Shown: positions 10,327 to 18,748 of the stretch, in pieces
Numbering within the stretch: position 1 is the first letter of the stretch
Layout of the letters: every line of letters starts with the position of its first letter
Source: Necropsobacter massiliensis
GTDB taxonomy: Bacteria; Pseudomonadota; Gammaproteobacteria; Enterobacterales; Pasteurellaceae
DNA length: 64,000 nt
Assembly (NCBI RefSeq): GCF_000827595.2
Contig: NZ_LN776180.1
Coordinates: forward strand, 1-64,000
Direction: 5' to 3'
The notes under the pieces: model-generated
Databases searched by the model: none
What the model saw: the letters and a program-made list of their open reading frames with translations, nothing else
What the model was told of the DNA's origin: nothing
Made by a program: the position numbers and the translations under genes

Positions 10327-12123
10327 ATGGAGCAACTTGATTTTCACTTCATTAACCGCATTCATCATCAAGCAAAAACATTAGCTGATCGCACCGCACT
10401 TCGTTACCACGAACATAACGGTTGGAAAGATATCTCTTGGTCGACTTTCCAGCAGCAAATCGACGATGTATCGCGAGCATTGCTGGCAAATCATATCGGC
10501 ATACAGGATAAAATCGGTATCTTCGCACATAATATGCCACGCTGGACGATAGCAGACATCGGCGCATTACAGATTCGTGCGGTAAGTGTACCCATTTATG
10601 CCACCAACACCGCGCAGCAGGCAAAATTCATCATTAATGATGCTGATATTAAAATTTTATTTGTCGGCGATCAGGAACAATACGAACAAGCCTTGGCTAT
10701 TGCCGAACAATGTCCGCAGCTACAGCGCATTGTCGCGATGAAAGACAGCATCCGCCTGCTGGATAACGCGATTGCCTGTTACTGGCAGGATTTTATCGCC
10801 GACGGTTCTGAACAAAATCAATCCGAGCTAACATCTCGTCTGGCAGATAAACGGCTGAGCGATTTATTTACTTTAATTTATACCTCCGGCACGACCGGAG
10901 AGCCCAAAGGCGTGATGCTGGATTATGCGAATCTCGCTCACCAGTTACAAGCGCACGATAAAGCACTGCAACCAATCGATATGCAGGATATATCACTGTC
11001 GTTTTTACCATTTTCGCATATTTTCGAGCGCGCATGGGTCGCCTATGTGCTGCATCGCGGTGCGATGAATTGCTATATTGAAGATACCAACCAGGTACGT
11101 TTTGCATTAAATGAAATCCGTCCGACATTGATGTGCGCAGTACCGCGCTTTTATGAAAAAATCTATGCCGCTATTCACGATAAAGTGCAGCGGGCGCCTT
11201 TTCTTCGCCGGACACTCTTTAACTGGGCAATAAAGGTTGCTCAACATTATTTTCAATTGACCGCCAATCGACAGCGCGTTTCATTGCTTACCCGCAGTCA
11301 ATTTCTATTGGCTGATCGATTGGTGTTGAGCAAACTGAGAAATCTGTTGGGGGGGCGAATCCGTATGATGCCGTGCGGTGGCGCAAAACTGGACCCGTCC
11401 ATCGGGCTGTTTTTCCAGAGTATCGGCATCAATATCAAGTTGGGCTACGGCATGACGGAAACCACCGCAACCGTTTCCTGCTGGCAGGATGGGCATTTCG
11501 AACCAAACTCAATCGGCGAGCTGATGCCCGGCTGCGAAGTGAAAATCGGCGCCGATAACGAAATTCTGGTACGCGGCGGTATGGTTATGCGCGGTTACTA
11601 CAAAAAACCGGCAGAAACCGCCGACGCCTTCACTGCCGACGGCTTTCTGAAAACCGGTGACGCCGGGCAGTTCGACGCGCAGGGCAATCTGTATATCACC
11701 GATCGCATCAAAGAATTAATGAAAACTTCTAATGGCAAATATATCGCGCCGCAATATATTGAAGGCAAAATCGGCAAAGACAAATTTATTGAGCAAATTG
11801 CCGTGATTGCCGATGCGAAAAAATACGTCTCAGCCCTTATAGTACCTTGTTTCGCTTCATTGGAAGAATACGCCAAACAGCTGAATATCAAATACCAAGA
11901 TCGTCTCGAACTGGTGAAACATTCCGATATTATTCAACTGTTTGAAAAACGGATTAACGAGTTGCAAAAAGAGTTGCCGAGTTTTGAGCAAGTGAAAAAA
12001 TTTACCCTGCTACCGCAGGCGTTCACTACTGCGATGAATGAAATCACTCCGACCCTGAAACTGCGCCGTAAAGTAATTCTTCAGCGCTACAAGGAACAAA
12101 TCGAATCCATGTATAAATCGTAA
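10327..12123 (+). CDS. Long-chain acyl-CoA synthetase (AMP-forming, FadD/FAA type)
   Basis: Activates long-chain fatty acids to acyl-CoA through an acyl-adenylate, at the inner face of the membrane. 598 residues from ATG 10327; a TTG 24 bp upstream is also in frame, with AAGGGG just behind it, so the start is slightly uncertain. Adenylate-forming motifs are complete: [11 protein letters not shown] (about residues 185-195), [12 protein letters not shown] (about 370), GDAGQFD and the ligase motif [17 protein letters not shown] (about 470-485). It resembles the H. influenzae gene next to gapA. A single gene followed by its own terminator. Confidence 0.92.
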   Translation: MEQLDFHFINRIHHQAKTLADRTALRYHEHNGWKDISWSTFQQQIDDVSRALLANHIGIQDKIGIFAHNMPRWTIADIGALQIRAVSVPIYATNTAQQAKFIINDADIKILFVGDQEQYEQALAIAEQCPQLQRIVAMKDSIRLLDNAIACYWQDFIADGSEQNQSELTSRLADKRLSDLFTLIYTSGTTGEPKGVMLDYANLAHQLQAHDKALQPIDMQDISLSFLPFSHIFERAWVAYVLHRGAMNCYIEDTNQVRFALNEIRPTLMCAVPRFYEKIYAAIHDKVQRAPFLRRTLFNWAIKVAQHYFQLTANRQRVSLLTRSQFLLADRLVLSKLRNLLGGRIRMMPCGGAKLDPSIGLFFQSIGINIKLGYGMTETTATVSCWQDGHFEPNSIGELMPGCEVKIGADNEILVRGGMVMRGYYKKPAETADAFTADGFLKTGDAGQFDAQGNLYITDRIKELMKTSNGKYIAPQYIEGKIGKDKFIEQIAVIADAKKYVSALIVPCFASLEEYAKQLNIKYQDRLELVKHSDIIQLFEKRINELQKELPSFEQVKKFTLLPQAFTTAMNEITPTLKLRRKVILQRYKEQIESMYKS

Positions 12124-12127
12124 TCCC

Positions 12128-12160
12128 AAAAGTGCGGTAAAAATCACCGCACTTTTTTTG
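12128..12160 (+). terminator. Terminator built from two inverted uptake signals
   Basis: AAAAGTGCGGT (12128-12138) pairs perfectly with ACCGCACTTTT (12146-12156), with further Ts after it. Pairs of uptake signals in opposite orientation commonly double as terminators in Pasteurellaceae. Confidence 0.85.
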
Positions 12161-12188
12161 CTTATGATTTAAGCGACACAATAAATAA

Positions 12189-12204
12189 TATGATCAACAT
12201 CACA
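12189..12204 (+). promoter_or_regulatory. Candidate CRP site upstream of nrdD
   Basis: TATGA-TCAACA-TCACA has one mismatch to the CRP consensus. It lies about 186 bp before nrdD, upstream of the Fur-like and NrdR boxes. Confidence 0.35.
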
Positions 12205-12220
12205 AAATATAAATTTTAGT

Positions 12221-12235
12221 TGAGAATAATTCTCA
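12221..12235 (+). promoter_or_regulatory. Candidate Fur box upstream of nrdD
   Basis: TGAGAAT-A-ATTCTCA is a perfect 7-1-7 palindrome, matching the Fur motif TGATAAT-N-ATTATCA at all but the two symmetrical G/C positions. It would make anaerobic reductase expression respond to iron. A nearly identical box lies at 34768-34782. Confidence 0.55.
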
Positions 12236-12305
12236 TAAAAAATCGATAATTTCCCCAGTAAAACCAATCACTAACCCATAGTTTGCATAAAAAACCGACG
12301 AAAAA

Positions 12306-12352
12306 ACACTATATCTAGTAGTTGAAATAAAAATAATATCTATATATAGTGT
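12306..12352 (+). promoter_or_regulatory. Tandem NrdR boxes upstream of nrdD
   Basis: Two 16-bp boxes, ACACTATATCTAGTAG (12306-12321) and TATCTATATATAGTGT (12337-12352), match the NrdR consensus ACACWATATNTNGTGT well. The centre-to-centre distance is 31 bp, the three-helical-turn spacing known for this repressor, which senses ATP/dATP and controls ribonucleotide reductase genes. They end 37 bp before the nrdD ATG. Confidence 0.85.
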
Positions 12353-12389
12353 ATCGCGAATTTAACAGGCAGAACATGCAGAGGTAGTT

Positions 12390-14513
12390 ATGGGCACATT
12401 TTTCGTAATCAAACGTGACGGCTCACGAATCGGATTTGAAATTCAGCGTATTATCAACGCCATAAAAAAAGCAGCACTCGCTGTCGGCATCAATGACGAC
12501 CGCTATTGTTACAGTATTGGTCAGCAGGTATGCGATGAAATTTTCGCGCATCATCAACAGGAAATCGACATCAGCCGTATTCAGCAAATTGTTGAAAATC
12601 ATCTGATGTCAAGCCAGTACCCGCAAATCGCCCGCGCGTATATCGAATACCGCCACGACAGAGATCTGGCGCGTGAAAAGCGCAGTAATCTGACCAAAGA
12701 GATTGAGGGATTAATTGAACAAAGCAATGTCGAACTGCTGAACGAAAACGCCAACAAAGACGCCAAAGTGATTCCTACTCAACGGGATTTGCTGGCGGGG
12801 ATCGTCGCCAAACATTACGCCAAACGCTATATTCTGCCGCGCGATGTGGTAGCGGCCCATGAAAAAGGCGAAATCCATTATCATGATCTAGACTATGCAC
12901 CGTTTTTCCCAATGTTCAATTGCATGCTGGTGGATTTAAAAGGCATGTTGACCAGCGGATTTAAAATGGGCAATGCGGAAATTGAACCGCCGAAATCCAT
13001 CGGCACCGCAACCGCAGTTACCGCGCAAATTATCGCGCAGGTTGCCAGCCATATTTACGGCGGCACGACAATTAACCGTATTGATGAAGTGCTGGCGCCT
13101 TATGTGCAGTTAAGTTATGAAAAACACTTAAAAACCGCCGCACTTTGGCAGATTCCGCAACCGGAAGCCTATGCCAAGGCGTTAATCGGAAAAGAATGTT
13201 TTGACGCCTTTCAATCGCTGGAATATGAGGTCAATACGCTGCACACCTCAAACGGTCAAACTCCGTTTGTCACCCTCGGTTTCGGGCTGGGTACCGGCTG
13301 GCAGGAACGGCTGATTCAGCAATCCATTTTGCGTAATCGCATTCGGGGATTAGGTAAAAACCATAAAACGCCGGTCTTCCCGAAATTGGTATTCACCATT
13401 AAAAACGGCGTGAACCATAGCAAAACCGATCCGAACTACGATATCAAACAGCTGGCGCTGGAATGTGCCTCTAAACGCATGTATCCAGATATTTTAAATT
13501 ATGATCAGGTGGTGAAAGTCACCGGTTCGTTCAAAGCGCCGATGGGCTGCCGCAGTTTCCTCGGCGCTTATCAAGAAAACGGCGAATATGTGCATGACGG
13601 GCGCAATAATCTGGGCGTGGTCAGTCTCAACCTGCCGCGTATCGCATTGGAAGCCAAGGGCGATGAACAGCGCTTTTACGATATTTTGGAACAGCGTCTG
13701 GCGCTGGCGAAAAAAGCGCTGATGACACGTATCGCCCGGCTAGAAAATACCAAAGCCCGAGTAGCGCCGATTCTGTATATGGAAGGCGCCTGCGGTGTGC
13801 GCCTGAAAGCCGATGACAATGTGGCGCAAATTTTCAAAAACGGACGCGCCTCAATTTCGCTGGGCTATATCGGTATCCATGAAACCATCAATGCGCTCTA
13901 TCATCACCATATTTATGACGATGAACAGCTGCGCCAAAAAGGGCTGAAAATCGTCGAACGGCTCAGCGAGGCAACTAAACAATGGCGGGCGGAAACCGGC
14001 TATGCGTTCAGTTTATATTCTACACCGAGCGAAAACCTGTGCGACCGTTTCTGCCGGCTGGATACGCGCCAGTTCGGCATTATCGACGGTGTGACGGACA
14101 AAGGTTATTACACCAACAGCTATCATTTAGATGTTGAGAAAAAAGTCAATCCTTACGACAAACTGGACTTTGAAATGCCTTATCCAGCATTAGCCAATGG
14201 CGGTTTTATCTGCTACGGCGAATATCCGAATATCCAGCATAATCTGAAAGCGCTGGAAGATGTGTGGGATTACAGCTATGCGCGCGTGCCTTATTACGGC
14301 ACGAACACGCCGATTGATGAATGCTACGAATGCGGCTTTACCGGCGAATTCGAGTGTACCAGCAAAGGCTTTACCTGTCCGAAATGCGGTAATCACGACA
14401 GCGAAAAAGTGTCGGTCACCCGCCGAGTCTGCGGTTATCTCGGTAGCCCGGACGCCAGACCGTTTAACGCCGGCAAGCAGGAAGAAGTCAAACGCCGGGT
14501 TAAACATATGTAA
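12390..14513 (+). CDS. nrdD: Anaerobic ribonucleoside-triphosphate reductase
   Basis: Reduces NTPs to dNTPs without oxygen by a glycyl radical mechanism. 707 residues. An ATP-cone allosteric domain occupies about residues 1-95 (starting VIKRDGSRIGFEI). The C-terminus has the four-cysteine zinc site (CYECGFTGEFEC and CPKCG) and the radical motif RRVCGYLGS, with Gly682 the expected radical site. GAGGT precedes the ATG. nrdG, encoding the activase, follows after 241 bp. NrdR boxes and Fur- and CRP-like sites lie upstream. Confidence 0.97.
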   Translation: MGTFFVIKRDGSRIGFEIQRIINAIKKAALAVGINDDRYCYSIGQQVCDEIFAHHQQEIDISRIQQIVENHLMSSQYPQIARAYIEYRHDRDLAREKRSNLTKEIEGLIEQSNVELLNENANKDAKVIPTQRDLLAGIVAKHYAKRYILPRDVVAAHEKGEIHYHDLDYAPFFPMFNCMLVDLKGMLTSGFKMGNAEIEPPKSIGTATAVTAQIIAQVASHIYGGTTINRIDEVLAPYVQLSYEKHLKTAALWQIPQPEAYAKALIGKECFDAFQSLEYEVNTLHTSNGQTPFVTLGFGLGTGWQERLIQQSILRNRIRGLGKNHKTPVFPKLVFTIKNGVNHSKTDPNYDIKQLALECASKRMYPDILNYDQVVKVTGSFKAPMGCRSFLGAYQENGEYVHDGRNNLGVVSLNLPRIALEAKGDEQRFYDILEQRLALAKKALMTRIARLENTKARVAPILYMEGACGVRLKADDNVAQIFKNGRASISLGYIGIHETINALYHHHIYDDEQLRQKGLKIVERLSEATKQWRAETGYAFSLYSTPSENLCDRFCRLDTRQFGIIDGVTDKGYYTNSYHLDVEKKVNPYDKLDFEMPYPALANGGFICYGEYPNIQHNLKALEDVWDYSYARVPYYGTNTPIDECYECGFTGEFECTSKGFTCPKCGNHDSEKVSVTRRVCGYLGSPDARPFNAGKQEEVKRRVKHM

Positions 14514-14754
14514 TTTGCCATCACCCCGAACAAGGCGGCGGGAAAGCGGATGCCGTTTTTCTCCCGCCCCTTTGCTCAAAAGACGGGATGTTAACAATAG
14601 ATATTTTCTACCGTAACGACATAACGTCTTTATATTCCGTCAATGCGGTTTGCTATGCGTTTGCCGCGCAATATTGAAAAATAAAAAAAATTCACCGCAC
14701 TTTAAGCTAACAAAGACGTTACTTTATAATGTCCGAGCATTAACACGAAAACAA

Positions 14755-15243
14755 ATGAACTATTTACAATATTACCCCGTTGATATCGTCAATGGTGAAG
14801 GCACGCGCTGTACCTTGTTCGTCAGCGGCTGCACCCATCGTTGCAAAGGCTGTTACAATCAGAAAAGCTGGTCCTTTTCCGCCGGGGTATTGTTCGATCA
14901 AGCCATGGAAGATCAAATCATCAACGATTTGCAAGACACCCGTATTAAACGCCAAGGGCTCAGTCTGTCCGGTGGTGATCCGCTGCATCCAAACAATATT
15001 CCGACCTTGTTAAAGTTGGTACAACGAGTAAAACGCGAATGTCCGGATAAAGATATTTGGCTGTGGACGGGTTATAAACTGGATGAACTCAATGCTCAGC
15101 AACAAACCATGTTGCCTTATATCGATGTTCTCATCGACGGCAAATTCATTCAGGCGCAGGCCGATCCGGCGCTGGTTTGGCGCGGTTCCGCCAATCAGGT
15201 GATTCACCGTTTCAGCGCCGATAAAATTCGCTCAGGCAAATAG
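14755..15243 (+). CDS. nrdG: Anaerobic ribonucleotide reductase activating protein
   Basis: Radical SAM enzyme that installs the glycyl radical in NrdD. 162 residues. The cluster-binding CTHRCKGC (Cys26, Cys30, Cys33, a CX3CX2C motif) is intact, followed by SLSGGDPL. Start chosen at ATG 14755 (MNYLQYYPVDIVNGEG), the family N-terminus, although the ribosome site is weak (GAAAA). A -10-like TATAAT lies about 30 bp upstream (near 14726), so it may have its own promoter besides read-through from nrdD. Its 3' end overlaps the convergent tatD-family gene by 12 bp. Confidence 0.95.
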   Translation: MNYLQYYPVDIVNGEGTRCTLFVSGCTHRCKGCYNQKSWSFSAGVLFDQAMEDQIINDLQDTRIKRQGLSLSGGDPLHPNNIPTLLKLVQRVKRECPDKDIWLWTGYKLDELNAQQQTMLPYIDVLIDGKFIQAQADPALVWRGSANQVIHRFSADKIRSGK

Positions 15244-16026
15244 CTGCACACTGTTGTGCCAAAGCGCTTGCGCAATAACGTGCGCCGCTTCGGGACGCAA
15301 CTGACACAGCGCCTTGAAAGTCTCGACAATTCGCTCGGGGCGATTCGGTTGTCCCTGAAAACCGAACACCGGCATATCGGGGCTGTCGGTTTCCAGTATC
15401 AAGGCATCAAGCGGTAATTTTGCAATCGTCTGCCGAGTTTTATTGGCACGTTGATAGCTAATCACACCGCCAACTCCGATTCGATAACCGAGATCCACAA
15501 AACGCTTCGCCTGCTCATAGCTGCCGGCAAAACCGTGCACGACACCACATTTCGGCAGATCCGCCCGTTTAAGGAAGGCATACAGTGGCTCATGGGCTTT
15601 GCGCGAATGCAGATTGACCGGCAACCCATATTGTTTGGCAAAACTTAACTGAGCAGAGAAAAAATCCTGCTGTTTTTGCCATAATGCCGTGCTTAATAAT
15701 TCGGGCTTAGCACGTTCCAAGCCGATTTCCGCCACCGCCGTACATCCGCGCGGACGCTGTGCCAGCAATCGGTTCAGCCGCTCCAAGTCCGCCTGCGTAT
15801 GCTGTCGAATATATAACGGATGCAGCCCCAAACCATAATACAGCCGTTGCGGATAAAGTGCGGTCATTTTTGCCAGCGTTTCAAAGTCTTTTTCCATCAC
15901 CGCAACGATCAGCATTTTTCGCACCCCTGCCTGCGCCGCATTTGCCATTAGACGGGATAAGGGCTCGCCGCTCATGCGCAGCAAATAATCCAGATGCGTA
16001 TGGGTATCAAAAAATGTCATCATCAA
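15232..16026 (-). CDS. yjjV: TatD-family metal-dependent deoxyribonuclease (YjjV-like)
   Basis: Metal-dependent hydrolase of the TatD family, probably acting on DNA ends. 264 residues (starting MMMTFFDTHTHLD). Metal ligands are visible: DTHTHLD near the N-terminus, EIGLE (about residue 97), NLHSRKAH (about 140), HGFAGS (about 164) and ETDSPDMP (about 213). Its 3' end overlaps nrdG convergently; its start overlaps the end of the Nudix gene by 4 bp (ATGA), so both are likely translated from one message. YjjV rather than TatD is inferred from gene order. Confidence 0.85.
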   Translation of the reverse strand: MMMTFFDTHTHLDYLLRMSGEPLSRLMANAAQAGVRKMLIVAVMEKDFETLAKMTALYPQRLYYGLGLHPLYIRQHTQADLERLNRLLAQRPRGCTAVAEIGLERAKPELLSTALWQKQQDFFSAQLSFAKQYGLPVNLHSRKAHEPLYAFLKRADLPKCGVVHGFAGSYEQAKRFVDLGYRIGVGGVISYQRANKTRQTIAKLPLDALILETDSPDMPVFGFQGQPNRPERIVETFKALCQLRPEAAHVIAQALWHNSVQLFA

Positions 16027-16643
16027 TCAAACAAGGTTTTCCAGCTTGGCGCATAGTGCGCCTCAAAACACATGCGCACCTGCGCTTCATTATTTTTTTC
16101 CGTACACAGCGGCGGCAATGCTTCCAGGCTAAAATAGCCGCTGTCAATGGTTTCGTTATTCGGTCGGAACTCACCGCCAAGTGCGGTACAATAAACGAAC
16201 GTTTTACACACTTTGTGCGCCATTTTTGGCAGATTATGTTTATCCCGATCCAAAATGGCGATAATAAAATCGGCGCTCACTGCCAAGCCCGCCTCTTCCT
16301 TCACTTCTTTAATAGTATTTTCCTTAATGGACAGATCCACATCCACCCAACCGCCGGGCAGCGACCACAAACCGTTTTCTTCCTGCACCAGCAAAATCTG
16401 ATCCTGACGGAAAACGGCCGCCCGCGTATCCAGTTTCGGAGTCTGAAAACCCGTTTCATTGCAAAATAGATCTTTGACTTTTTGTGCCGAAAGCCCCGAT
16501 TTATACTGAATAATATCCGCACTGATTTCGCGAATACGCTGAAAACGCTCAATATCAAATTTATTCGGCGAATAAAACAGCCCCGCCTGCGCCAGACTTT
16601 GCAGTTCCACCGCCCATTGCAGCCAGCGCTCCTCTTGTTGCAT
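16023..16643 (-). CDS. Nudix hydrolase with N-terminal helical domain
   Basis: Probably cleaves nucleoside-diphosphate-linked substrates; the true substrate is unknown. 206 residues from ATG 16643, chosen because GGAGG lies 6 nt before it. The first about 65 residues are a helical domain as in the Nudix subgroup with an X-linked nucleoside diphosphate hydrolase N-terminus; the Nudix fold follows (LPGGWVDVDLSIKEN...EVKEEAGL). Within the Nudix box the first conserved Glu is Leu and the Arg is Lys, while the metal-binding EVKEE is kept. It overlaps the yjjV-like gene by 4 bp. Confidence 0.85.
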   Translation of the reverse strand: MQQEERWLQWAVELQSLAQAGLFYSPNKFDIERFQRIREISADIIQYKSGLSAQKVKDLFCNETGFQTPKLDTRAAVFRQDQILLVQEENGLWSLPGGWVDVDLSIKENTIKEVKEEAGLAVSADFIIAILDRDKHNLPKMAHKVCKTFVYCTALGGEFRPNNETIDSGYFSLEALPPLCTEKNNEAQVRMCFEAHYAPSWKTLFD

Positions 16644-16654
16644 GCTCACCTCCA

Positions 16655-16680
16655 ATAAAAAAGCGGGCTGACAGCCCGCC
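16655..16680 (-). terminator. Intrinsic terminator of ppiB
   Basis: On the minus strand GCGGGCT / AGCCCGC (16663-16669 with 16673-16679), then six Ts. It falls between ppiB and the Nudix gene. Confidence 0.85.
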
Positions 16681-16687
16681 GAACCAA

Positions 16688-17200
16688 TTAGTCTTCCAGC
16701 GTAACGGATTCAATCACCACATCATCCTGCGGCACATCTTGATGAAATCCTTTATTGCCGGTTTTCACGCTTTTGATTTTATCTACCACATCCATACCGT
16801 CAACCACTTCGCCGAACACCGCATAGCCCCATTCCTGCACGACCGTCTTGCCGAACATTTCTTTCGCGCGGTAATCCAAAAAGCTGTTATCCGCCACATT
16901 AATAAAAAACTGTGCAGTCGCGGAATGCGGATCAGAGGTGCGCGCCATGGCGATAGTGCCGCGTTTGTTGCTCAGCCCATTAGCGGCTTCATTTTGAATC
17001 GGCGCCTCGGTGGCTTTTTCGCGCATGCCCGCTTCCATGCCGCCGCCCTGAATCATAAAACCGTCAATTACCCGATGAAAAATCGTGTTGTTATAAAACC
17101 CTTTTTTGCAGTAATTTTCAAAATTTGCGGCAGTCAGCGGTGCCTTTGCGTGATCCAATTTAATCCGGATATTGCCGAAGTTTGTATGTAATGTAATCAT
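16688..17200 (-). CDS. ppiB: Peptidyl-prolyl cis-trans isomerase B (cyclophilin)
   Basis: Speeds proline isomerisation during protein folding. 170 residues from ATG 17200, preceded by AGGAA. Begins [15 protein letters not shown] with no signal peptide, so cytoplasmic. Cyclophilin core motifs [13 protein letters not shown] (about residues 40-52), [11 protein letters not shown] and [14 protein letters not shown] are present. Divergent from cysS, a pairing also seen in E. coli. Confidence 0.95.
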   Translation of the reverse strand: MITLHTNFGNIRIKLDHAKAPLTAANFENYCKKGFYNNTIFHRVIDGFMIQGGGMEAGMREKATEAPIQNEAANGLSNKRGTIAMARTSDPHSATAQFFINVADNSFLDYRAKEMFGKTVVQEWGYAVFGEVVDGMDVVDKIKSVKTGNKGFHQDVPQDDVVIESVTLED

Positions 17201-17327
17201 TTTCTTATTCCTGTCAAATATAAAGGCGTTTATTATTCCATAAAAGCCCAATAAGTGCTATAAATTACGCTTTAAAGTGCGGTCGGTTTTGCCCGCATTT
17301 TTATGACCTTTTCACGAGAACAACACA

Positions 17328-18707
17328 ATGCTAAAAATTTTTAATACATTAACCCGAGAGAAAGAAATTTTTAAACCCATTCACGACAATCATGTGGGGA
17401 TGTATGTGTGCGGCGTCACCGTCTATGATTTATGTCATATCGGACACGGACGCACCTTTGTTTGTTTCGATGTGATCGCGCGTTACCTGCGTTATCTGGG
17501 CTATCATCTGACTTATGTGCGCAACATCACCGATGTGGACGACAAAATCATTAAACGCGCGCTGGAAAATCAGGAAAGCTGTGAACAGCTGGTGGACCGC
17601 ATGGTAGGCGAAATGTATCGGGATTTTGATGCACTGAATATCCTGCGTCCGGATTCCGAACCGCGCGCAACGCACCATATCGCAGAGATTATCGCGCTGG
17701 TAGAAAAGCTGATTCAGCGCGGTCACGCCTATGTAGCGGAAAACGGCGATGTGATGTTTGATGTGGAAAGTTTTCAGCAATACGGTAGACTGTCTCGTCA
17801 GGATCTTTCTCAGCTACAAGCCGGTGCGCGGGTGGAAATTTCGGAAATCAAGAAAAACCCGATGGATTTCGTGTTATGGAAAATGTCCAAACCGCACGAG
17901 CCGAGCTGGCAAGCACCATGGGGAGCCGGTCGCCCGGGCTGGCATATCGAATGTTCGGCGATGAACTGCAAACAACTGGGCGAACACTTTGATATTCACG
18001 GCGGCGGTTCAGATTTAATGTTCCCGCACCATGAGAATGAAATCGCCCAATCCTGCTGCGCGCACGACGGCAAGTACGTCAATTACTGGATTCATTCCGG
18101 TATGATTATGGTCGATAAAGAAAAGATGTCGAAATCACTGGGCAATTTCTTTACTATTCGTGATGTGCTGAGCCATTATGATGCGGAAAGCGTGCGTTAT
18201 TTCTTATTAACCGCCCATTATCGCAGCCAATTGAATTACAGTGAAGAAAATCTGAATCTGGCATATGGCGCGCTGGAACGCCTGTACACCGCACTACGCG
18301 GCACCGATCGCAATGCGCCGGCCGACGGTGGAGAGCATTTTGTTGCCGCCTTTAAAGACGCTATGGACGATGATTTTAACACGCCGAACGCCCTTTCCGT
18401 TTTATTTGAAATGGCGCGTGACATCAATAAACTGAAAACCGACAATATGGCGCAGGCTAACGGTCTAGCCACCCGTATGCGCGAACTTGCCGGCGTGCTG
18501 GGGTTGCTGGCACAAGAGCCGGAACACTTTTTGCAATCCGGTTCCGATGCCGATGAAGTGGCCAAAATTAACGCCCTGATCCAACAGCGTAATAACGCCC
18601 GCGCGGCTAAAGACTGGGCGCAAGCGGATGCTGCTCGTGATGCGTTAAATGCAATGGGTGTTGTGCTGGAAGACGGTCCGAACGGCACAATCTGGCGCAA
18701 ACAATAA
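17328..18707 (+). CDS. cysS: Cysteinyl-tRNA synthetase
   Basis: Charges tRNA-Cys. 459 residues, the usual length. Class I signatures are intact: HIGH (residues 37-40) and KMSKS (about 266-270), with zinc ligand Cys28 in YVCGVTVYD and the further ligands in the [20 protein letters not shown] region. Single gene with a terminator hairpin 7 bp behind the stop codon. Confidence 0.97.
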   Translation: MLKIFNTLTREKEIFKPIHDNHVGMYVCGVTVYDLCHIGHGRTFVCFDVIARYLRYLGYHLTYVRNITDVDDKIIKRALENQESCEQLVDRMVGEMYRDFDALNILRPDSEPRATHHIAEIIALVEKLIQRGHAYVAENGDVMFDVESFQQYGRLSRQDLSQLQAGARVEISEIKKNPMDFVLWKMSKPHEPSWQAPWGAGRPGWHIECSAMNCKQLGEHFDIHGGGSDLMFPHHENEIAQSCCAHDGKYVNYWIHSGMIMVDKEKMSKSLGNFFTIRDVLSHYDAESVRYFLLTAHYRSQLNYSEENLNLAYGALERLYTALRGTDRNAPADGGEHFVAAFKDAMDDDFNTPNALSVLFEMARDINKLKTDNMAQANGLATRMRELAGVLGLLAQEPEHFLQSGSDADEVAKINALIQQRNNARAAKDWAQADAARDALNAMGVVLEDGPNGTIWRKQ

Positions 18708-18713
18708 TCCCTG

Positions 18714-18739
18714 ACGGCACGCTACATCGTGCCGTTTGT
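18714..18739 (+). terminator. Intrinsic terminator of cysS
   Basis: ACGGCACG (18714-18721) pairs with CGTGCCGT (18728-18735), loop CTACAT, followed by TTGTT. It lies between the convergent cysS and recC. Confidence 0.75.
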
Positions 18740-18748
18740 TGACGTTGT

